From assembly GCA_041493035.1 (NCBI GenBank), contig JBGPYB010000105.1, forward strand, positions 1-16,950: DNA of 16,950 nt. Direction: 5' to 3'. This stretch comes from JBGPYB01 sp041493035 (GTDB lineage Bacteria > Acidobacteriota > Vicinamibacteria > Fen-336). A program made the position numbers and the translations under genes. Each line of letters begins with the position of its first letter. The first letter of the stretch is position 1. The notes beneath the pieces were generated by a model. The model searched no databases. It was not told the origin of the DNA and saw only the letters and a program-made list of their open reading frames with translations. Below, piece by piece: positions 1 to 5,413 of the stretch.

Positions 1-1015
1 CGGTGTCGGTCTGCCAGAAGAAGGGGCGGATGGCCGCGAGCTGCCCGCGCTCGATGTCGAGGACGCCCGCAGCGTCCGGGAACGACTCGCCCCCGTGCTT
101 CTTGTAGTTGATCGCGACTCCCTGCTTCCACTCGACACCGCGGTTGTAGTAGTAGGCCGCGAACTTCTTGAGATGCGCCTGGAAAGCGGGCTGAGCGATC
201 CACCAGTCGAACCAGAGGAGCTGGGGACAGTGGCGATCCACGAGGTCGCATGTTCTCAAGAGCCAGTCGTCGAGGAAGGCCTGGTCCGGAGGCGCCGCCT
301 GGCTCTCCGCCGCCTTCTGGTCGCGGGCGGGGCCGTAGAAGGCCGCGTAGCGCGGATCGCCAACGTCGGACTCGAATGTCATCCCCTGGTCGAAGAACCA
401 CCAGTGCTCGGCGCGATGGGATGAGGCGCCGAAGACGAGGCCCGCGCCGCGCACGGCCTCGGCGAGCTGCCCGACGACGTCGCGCTTCGGCCCCATCTTC
501 GTCGCGGACCACGCCGTGAACGAATAGTCGTACATCGTGAACCCATCGTGATGCTCTGCGACGGGCACAACGAACTTCGCCCCGGCTTCCTTGAAGAGCG
601 CGGCCCATCGGTGCGCGTCGTATCTCTCGGCCTTGAAGAGCGGGATGAAGTCCTTGTAGCCGAAGCGGGCTTGAGACCCGTACGTCGCGACGTGGTGCTT
701 GAACTCGTCGGTGTCGGCCTTGTACATGTTGCGCGGGTACCACTCGTTGCCAAAGGCCGGCACCGAGTAGACGCCCCAGTGGATGAAGATCCCGAACTTC
801 CCGTCGACATACCACTCCGGGACCTTGAAGCCCTCGAGGGATTCCCACGATGGCTTGAAGGGCCCTCGGCTCGCGACCTTGTCAATCTCGGCCAGGCGGG
901 CGGCTTGTGGCTCACCGCCGCTCGAAGGATCCAGGACTCGCGCGAACAGAGGGCGTGCCAGGAGCGGCGCGCCAGCGGCGGAGAGAAAGGTACGGCGACT
1001 CCAGCGTGTCGTCAT
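1..1015 (-). CDS. Alpha-L-fucosidase, GH29, Tat-exported (3' end beyond window)
   Basis: This is the N-terminal 338 codons of a glycoside hydrolase family 29 enzyme, which releases alpha-L-fucose from glycans by a retaining mechanism. The start is ATG at 1015-1013. Residues 5-11 (WSRRTFL), followed by an Ala/Leu-rich stretch, form a twin-arginine signal, so export in folded form is likely. Family hallmarks are GKFGIFIHWGVYSVPAFGNEWY, here split around residues 71-92, then H155-H156-D157-G158-F159 followed by the W/KMGPKRDVVGQL segment. The motif LLWFDWW places D270 as the probable catalytic nucleophile. The acid/base residue and the C-terminal beta-domain would lie beyond position 1. A TACAAT -10-like hexamer and a weak GGAG precede the start. 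The gene is divergent from the zinc-ribbon gene across 68 bp. Family assignment is secure; the exact substrate is not visible. Confidence 0.93.
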   Translation of the reverse strand, partial: MTTRWSRRTFLSAAGAPLLARPLFARVLDPSSGGEPQAARLAEIDKVASRGPFKPSWESLEGFKVPEWYVDGKFGIFIHWGVYSVPAFGNEWYPRNMYKADTDEFKHHVATYGSQARFGYKDFIPLFKAERYDAHRWAALFKEAGAKFVVPVAEHHDGFTMYDYSFTAWSATKMGPKRDVVGQLAEAVRGAGLVFGASSHRAEHWWFFDQGMTFESDVGDPRYAAFYGPARDQKAAESQAAPPDQAFLDDWLLRTCDLVDRHCPQLLWFDWWIAQPAFQAHLKKFAAYYYNRGVEWKQGVAINYKKHGGESFPDAAGVLDIERGQLAAIRPFFWQTDT

Positions 1016-1040
1016 GGACAACTCCGAGGGGGCGGCGAGG

Positions 1041-1046
1041 ATTGTA
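1041..1046 (-). promoter_or_regulatory. Putative -10 (TACAAT) for the fucosidase gene
   Basis: TACAAT on the minus strand lies 25 nt before the fucosidase ATG and matches five of six bases of the sigma-70 -10 consensus. A GGAG about 7 nt before the ATG could be the ribosome site. I see no convincing -35 hexamer at 16-18 nt. Confidence 0.4.
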
Positions 1047-1071
1047 ACCGTTCCGCTCGCGGAGGGACGCC

Positions 1072-1077
1072 TATAAT
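1072..1077 (+). promoter_or_regulatory. Consensus -10 (TATAAT) 6 nt before ATG: probable leaderless start
   Basis: A perfect TATAAT is followed by CCGGTC and then the ATG of the zinc-ribbon gene at 1084. Transcription normally begins 6-7 nt after the -10 box, so it should start at or next to the A of the ATG. No Shine-Dalgarno sequence fits in between, which implies a leaderless mRNA. No clear -35 hexamer is seen. Together with the TACAAT on the opposite strand it makes a compact divergent promoter region. Confidence 0.6.
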
Positions 1078-1083
1078 CCGGTC

Positions 1084-2745
1084 ATGGTGAGCGTGGGTTC
1101 GGGCCCGCGGGACGACGAGCCGTCGGGACCGCTCTCGATCCTTCTGTCGTGCCCGCAGTGCGGCGGTCCGTCGACGGTGGACGACGACGCCCGGAGCGCC
1201 GTCTGCGCCCACTGCGGGTCGTTTCTCATCGTCGATCGTCCCGGGCGCGACGAGATCTTCCTGGCCGAGAGCCTCGTGACGGGCGCCGACGAGATCCGGC
1301 GCATCGTCATCGCATATCGTGTCCAGGCGCACCGCGCGGAGCTGATCGCGCGCTACTCCACCGAGGGCGCCGACGGCACGCGGTTGGAACCTCCCGAGCT
1401 GCTCCTCGAGCAGGAGCTGCGACGCTTCGAGGAGTCCCTCGCGGAGAAGGTACACGTCGTCGAAGCTCATCCTGTCGAAGTTCCGTACTGGCATCTGGCC
1501 GGGACCATCCTCCAGGGGATCCTTGGGCGTCAGGGCGATGGGCCGAAGGAGATGCGGATCCGCGCCTTCGCCGTCGAGCACACGGCTCCCGGCTACGACA
1601 CACGCAAGGCCAACCTCCGGGACCGCGGCCTGCGCCTCGCGAGGGCCAGAGTTCATCCGCTCTCGCGCCGGACGGCGCAGGATCGCGGGCCGTTCCTGCC
1701 GTGGGTTTTGATCCCGGAAGAGGCGCACCGCGAGGTCGACCGGTGGCGCACGAGGGATCTCGACCCGGGCACAGAGCCCGTCACCAAGCGCGGCGATCTC
1801 GTCTTCGTGCGGCGCTTCCTCGTCTACCGGCGTTCGTGGCTCGCGCGCGTCCTGGTGAGCGACGCGGAGCAGTCCTGGGTCCTGGTCGACGGGGGCTTCG
1901 CCACGATCGGTGGCTACCCGGGAGAAGTCGAGGCTCGTGCTCTTCTGGCTGCGACGACGCCCGAGCCCGAGCGCGCCGAACTGCCGGAAACGAAGGTCTA
2001 CGTGCATCCATCGCGTTGCCCCGACTGTGGCGCCGAGGTCGCCTTCGCCTCGCGGAGCATCGCCGTCATTTGCGGCAACTGCCAGCTCGGCCTCGAGCCA
2101 CGCGCCGATGGCATTCGAGTCCTTCCCTACGACCACGCGGCTTCGTCGTGGAACGGGCCGGCCGAGTATCTGCCCTTCTGGATCTTCCCGGCGCGACTGA
2201 CGCTGCCCGGCGCGCCACCGATCGATCACCTCGAAGAGTACGCGCGGCTTCTCTATCCCAAGGGTGCTCCGCCCGGGTTTGCCCTCAAGGGAGAGCACTT
2301 CTTCGTGCCGGCGTTCCGGCTGCTGGGGACCGAGGCGGGGGACGAGTGCTTCCAGCACCTCGCCGAATGGATTCACGGCGCCCCGCCCGAGATCGCCGCG
2401 GGCAAGGTGCCGCTGGGCCAGGACGTGGCCTTCCGGGACGCGACGCTGTCGGAGGGCGACGCGCGCGAAACGCTGCCGTTCCTGCTCTACGCCGTCCACG
2501 ACAAGCCTTCGGCCGCGCGGCTCAATACCCTCATGGTCAGGAAGCTCCTGGACGCAGCCCAGATTCCAGAGGCCCCTGGCCGGCTCGTCTTCGTCCCTCT
2601 CCTTCCGAACGGAGAAGGCCTCGTGGCCCCAGGCACTCGCCTCCGCCTGTCGCGCGCCCTCCTCGACGACGGGCCCGAGATCGCGGCCCAGCGCGTCACG
2701 GTCTTCCGGCCTGGATTGGGCGCGTCATCAAGAGGAGATTCCTAG
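1084..2745 (+). CDS. Double zinc-ribbon protein of unknown function
   Basis: This is a 553-residue protein that I cannot assign to a named family. It carries two CxxC...CxxC zinc ribbons: C23/C26/C41/C44 near the N-terminus and C312/C315/C330/C333 in the middle. Each ribbon is followed by a segment containing a proline-aromatic-tryptophan motif (P134-Y135-W136 and P364-F365-W366), so the protein looks like two copies of a ribbon-plus-beta-domain module. The linker after the first ribbon (about residues 58-125) is helical and rich in Arg, Glu and Leu. No signal peptide or membrane segment is visible, so a cytoplasmic location is likely. The ATG at 1084 sits 6 nt after a TATAAT and suggests a leaderless mRNA. 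The stop TAG (2743-2745) overlaps the stop of the convergent TPR kinase gene. Zinc binding is well supported; the role is unknown. Confidence 0.85.
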   Translation: MVSVGSGPRDDEPSGPLSILLSCPQCGGPSTVDDDARSAVCAHCGSFLIVDRPGRDEIFLAESLVTGADEIRRIVIAYRVQAHRAELIARYSTEGADGTRLEPPELLLEQELRRFEESLAEKVHVVEAHPVEVPYWHLAGTILQGILGRQGDGPKEMRIRAFAVEHTAPGYDTRKANLRDRGLRLARARVHPLSRRTAQDRGPFLPWVLIPEEAHREVDRWRTRDLDPGTEPVTKRGDLVFVRRFLVYRRSWLARVLVSDAEQSWVLVDGGFATIGGYPGEVEARALLAATTPEPERAELPETKVYVHPSRCPDCGAEVAFASRSIAVICGNCQLGLEPRADGIRVLPYDHAASSWNGPAEYLPFWIFPARLTLPGAPPIDHLEEYARLLYPKGAPPGFALKGEHFFVPAFRLLGTEAGDECFQHLAEWIHGAPPEIAAGKVPLGQDVAFRDATLSEGDARETLPFLLYAVHDKPSAARLNTLMVRKLLDAAQIPEAPGRLVFVPLLPNGEGLVAPGTRLRLSRALLDDGPEIAAQRVTVFRPGLGASSRGDS

Positions 2746-5147
2746 GGAGTCGGCGATCGAAACGCCGCGGCCTTGTCGGACTTGTGCCAGGCGTCGTAGA
2801 GCGTGGCGAGCCGGGTGCGGGCGTCCGCGACTCGCTCGGGTTCGACCGCGGAATTGGCGCGGAGCGACTCGTACCCGGCAAGCAGCAGCGGCTCGGCCTC
2901 GGCGAACCGGCCCAGGCGTCTCAGGCAATCGCCGAGGACGCTCTGGGAAGCCGCGATGAGCCAGTGGCCTTCCGGGAGCGCCGCCTTTCGCAAGGCCAGG
3001 CTGTCGCGGAGCAGCAGCTCGGCCTCGCGGGCGCGGCCCAGATCGATGAGGCTGAGGGCGAGGACCTGTTGGCTCGCCGCGACCATCGGGTGCGTATCCG
3101 GCAGCGTCTTCCCGCGCAGAGCCAGGACCAGGCGGGCCCGCTCCGCTGCCCCCGCGGGATCTCCCTTTCGCCACAGCATGAAGGCGTAGTTGTACAGGGT
3201 CCACGCGGTGTCGGGGTGATCGGGTCCCAGGAGCTTGGTGCACTGGGCGACCGCCTCCTTGTACAGGGGCTCAGCTTCGTCGTACTTCTTCAGGGCCTCG
3301 AGGACCGCGGCCACGGTGCGCAGCGCCGCGGCGACCTCCATGTGTTCCGAGCCGTGAACCTTGCGCATGATGGCGAGGGCCTCGCGGTGGAGGGGCTCCG
3401 CCGCCGCCCAATCGCCGCGCTGGCCGAGGACCACGCCGAGGTTGTTCAAGCTCAGGGCCACCGTCGCCTCGTCGTCCCCGAGAAGCGCCCGCTTCTGGGC
3501 GAGGGCCTCGCGGTCGATGCGCTCCGCGTCGGCGTTCCGCCCGAGCGCCTGGTAGACGCTGCCGAGGTTGGTCTTGGTGGTGGCCGCGTCGAGGGTGCCG
3601 TCCTGGCCGAGGTCGTGGAGCATGACGAGCGCCTCGCGATACAAGGCCTCGGCGTCCTTCAGCTCCCCCTTGTCCTGCCGGATGCCCCCCAGCTCGGCCA
3701 TGGCCGTGGCGACGTCGGCATGTCGAGGTCCCAGGACGCGGCGACGGGTCTCGAGAGCCGTCCGCGCCAGGGCCTCGGCCTCGTCGAGCCGGCCCAAGGT
3801 CCCGTAGCTGTGAGCGATGGTGAGCTGGATGGCGGCCTGGACCTCGGGCTGGCTCCTCAACTCGACGTCGGCTCGCTGGGCCGCGCCATCGAGGACGTGG
3901 GCCACCGTCATGTCCTTCCCGCCCCAATGGGGGTCGGCCCACCCCAGCATGTCCTGGACGAAGGCGCTGATCTCCTGGGCCTTCTTGGCCTCGAGGCGTG
4001 CTTTGTCCCTCTCGGCTTCGGCGCGCTTCGCTTCGCGCCGGACTCCGACGATACCCGCGGCCATCGACGCCACCAGGCCCAGGGCCAGGATCGCGCCCAC
4101 TGTCACAGCGACGCGGTTGCGCGCGACCCATCGCCGGAAGAGATCCATCGACGAGTACTGGTGGACGCTCACGAGCTGTCCCGCCTCGAAACGGCGCAGG
4201 TCGGCAGCGAGCTCCTGCGCCGTCGGATAGCGGTCGGCCGCGTCGCCGGCCATCGCCTTGCGCACGATCGCGGCCAGTTCCTGGGGGACGTTCGGCTCTC
4301 GCGTCTCCATGGGCGGCGGCGGCCCCGCGGCAGCCGCGGCCAGTGCCTCGGTGGCCGTTTTCCCGGCATGAGGCGGCGCGCCCGCCAACAGGTAGTAGAG
4401 GATCGCGCCGAGGGCATAGACGTCGGCACGCTCGTCGACGGTCTCTCCGCGGGCCTGCTCGGGCGGCATGAAGTGCGGTGTTCCGAGGACCGTGCCGACG
4501 ACGGTTTCGCTCGCGGCGCCGTCTCCGGCAGCGCTTTCCGGAAGCGGCTCGTCGGCGGCGGGGTGCCCCAGATCCTTGGCGAGCCCCCAGTCCACGACGA
4601 CGGTCTCGCCGAACGATCCGACCAGAACGTTGGCCGGCCTCAGGTCCCGATGGATGATCCTCTGCGAGTGGGCGTAGGCGATGGCCTCGGCCACGGCGAT
4701 CACGTGGGGCAGCAGCACGAGGCGGGCCGCCAGGCTGTCGGTGTCGCGGATGACGAGGTCGAGTGACCGCCCCGTCACCATCTTCATCGCGTAGAAGGGA
4801 AGGCCGTCGGGCCACCGTCCCGCCTCGTAGACGGGAACGATGGAAGGGTGCTGAAGGCGCGCCGTCACGAGGGCCTCGCGCACGAACCGCCGCGTCCCCG
4901 ACGACCCCTCGTGAAGCTCTTTCAGGGCGACGGCGCGACCGAGGCGGACGTCGTGGGCGGAAACGATGCGCCCCATGCCCCCTCGCGCGAACTCGCCGTG
5001 GACCGCGTAGTTCCTGGGGTTGACGAAGGGGAGGGTCGAGCCGTCTTCCGCCGGGAGGGCGGGGGTCCCGGCGCTCGCGATCGTCGGCTCGAGGTCCGGA
5101 GTCCCGATCGTCGCGATGTCCTCGGGCTTGCGCGTGTCGTTCGCCAT
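2742..5147 (-). CDS. Ser/Thr protein kinase with one transmembrane helix and a C-terminal TPR array
   Basis: This is an 801-residue PknB-like (Hanks-type) kinase. The glycine-rich loop is at 51-59 (GEFARGGMG), the ATP-binding lysine is K76, and E91 is the likely helix-C glutamate. The catalytic loop is H166-R167-D168 followed by LRPAN, and the magnesium loop is D186-W187-G188 instead of DFG. A GTPHFMPPEQ activation-segment end follows. All catalytic residues are present, so it should be active. A hydrophobic stretch at about 346-368 is a single membrane helix, followed by a charged Ala/Lys/Arg/Glu coiled segment. The remainder, from about 430 to 790, is a run of 42-residue TPR repeats of the kinesin-light-chain type (for example LGRLDEAEALARTAL). 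If the N-terminus is cytoplasmic, the TPR array would face the periplasm. The start lies 4 nt after the lipoprotein stop codon, implying coupling. Its stop overlaps that of the convergent zinc-ribbon gene. The substrate is unknown. Confidence 0.93.
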   Translation of the reverse strand: MANDTRKPEDIATIGTPDLEPTIASAGTPALPAEDGSTLPFVNPRNYAVHGEFARGGMGRIVSAHDVRLGRAVALKELHEGSSGTRRFVREALVTARLQHPSIVPVYEAGRWPDGLPFYAMKMVTGRSLDLVIRDTDSLAARLVLLPHVIAVAEAIAYAHSQRIIHRDLRPANVLVGSFGETVVVDWGLAKDLGHPAADEPLPESAAGDGAASETVVGTVLGTPHFMPPEQARGETVDERADVYALGAILYYLLAGAPPHAGKTATEALAAAAAGPPPPMETREPNVPQELAAIVRKAMAGDAADRYPTAQELAADLRRFEAGQLVSVHQYSSMDLFRRWVARNRVAVTVGAILALGLVASMAAGIVGVRREAKRAEAERDKARLEAKKAQEISAFVQDMLGWADPHWGGKDMTVAHVLDGAAQRADVELRSQPEVQAAIQLTIAHSYGTLGRLDEAEALARTALETRRRVLGPRHADVATAMAELGGIRQDKGELKDAEALYREALVMLHDLGQDGTLDAATTKTNLGSVYQALGRNADAERIDREALAQKRALLGDDEATVALSLNNLGVVLGQRGDWAAAEPLHREALAIMRKVHGSEHMEVAAALRTVAAVLEALKKYDEAEPLYKEAVAQCTKLLGPDHPDTAWTLYNYAFMLWRKGDPAGAAERARLVLALRGKTLPDTHPMVAASQQVLALSLIDLGRAREAELLLRDSLALRKAALPEGHWLIAASQSVLGDCLRRLGRFAEAEPLLLAGYESLRANSAVEPERVADARTRLATLYDAWHKSDKAAAFRSPTP

Positions 5148-5150
5148 GAC

Positions 5151-5375
5151 CTACGGCCGCACCCCGATAACCAGCGGGCCGATGCGGAAGCGCTGCACAC
5201 GGCCGTTCAGGACGTCGAGGCCGAGGCGGATCGTCTCGGGGTCCTCGGCCCGGATGACGAACGTCTCGTCTTCCACGGCCACGACAAAGTCGGTGAAGGC
5301 CCGGTCCGCGACATCGTTGGTGCAGCCGGCGAGCGCAACGATGAGGAGCGCCGCGCGTCGTCCGAGGCCGGCCAT
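5151..5375 (-). CDS. Small lipoprotein, 74 residues, upstream of the TPR kinase
   Basis: The start is the ATG at 5375; the same frame is open further upstream to 5588, but that part is Arg/Pro-rich and is antisense-like sequence over the histidine kinase end. From this ATG the protein begins MAGLGRR plus a hydrophobic core, with lipobox L15-A16-G17-C18, so lipid attachment at C18 is expected. The mature part has a FVVAVEDETFVIRAEDPETI segment and a following (I)GPLVIG. From memory this resembles the first half of the BP74-type N-terminal domain (FVI-x-DP pattern, then a G-x-(L/I)V-x-G), whose second half is absent here; that resemblance is tentative. A TATAAT ends 6 nt before the ATG. Only 3 nt separate its stop from the kinase start, so the two probably form an operon, and it may serve as a surface partner of the kinase. 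Confidence 0.7.
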   Translation of the reverse strand: MAGLGRRAALLIVALAGCTNDVADRAFTDFVVAVEDETFVIRAEDPETIRLGLDVLNGRVQRFRIGPLVIGVRP

Positions 5376-5381
5376 GGAGCG

Positions 5382-5387
5382 ATTATA
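5382..5387 (-). promoter_or_regulatory. Consensus -10 (TATAAT) 6 nt before the lipoprotein ATG
   Basis: On the minus strand TATAAT is followed by CGCTCC and then the ATG at 5375. The geometry is identical to the promoter before the zinc-ribbon gene and predicts a leaderless transcript covering the lipoprotein and the TPR kinase. It lies in the 38-nt gap after the histidine kinase stop codon, so these two genes can be transcribed independently of the histidine kinase. No -35 match is visible. Confidence 0.6.
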
Positions 5388-5413
5388 GCGGGGGAGCCCG
5401 GGGCCGACCTGGA

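Noticed and set aside
1012..2499. A 495-codon minus-strand frame over the zinc-ribbon gene
   Set aside because: It is antisense to a gene with two intact zinc ribbons and has no recognisable domain.
1149..4766. A very long open frame (1205 codons) on the plus strand
   Set aside because: It overlaps two genes with clear domains and its product is Arg/Gly/Ala-rich and frame-shifted relative to them. It is open only because of high GC content.
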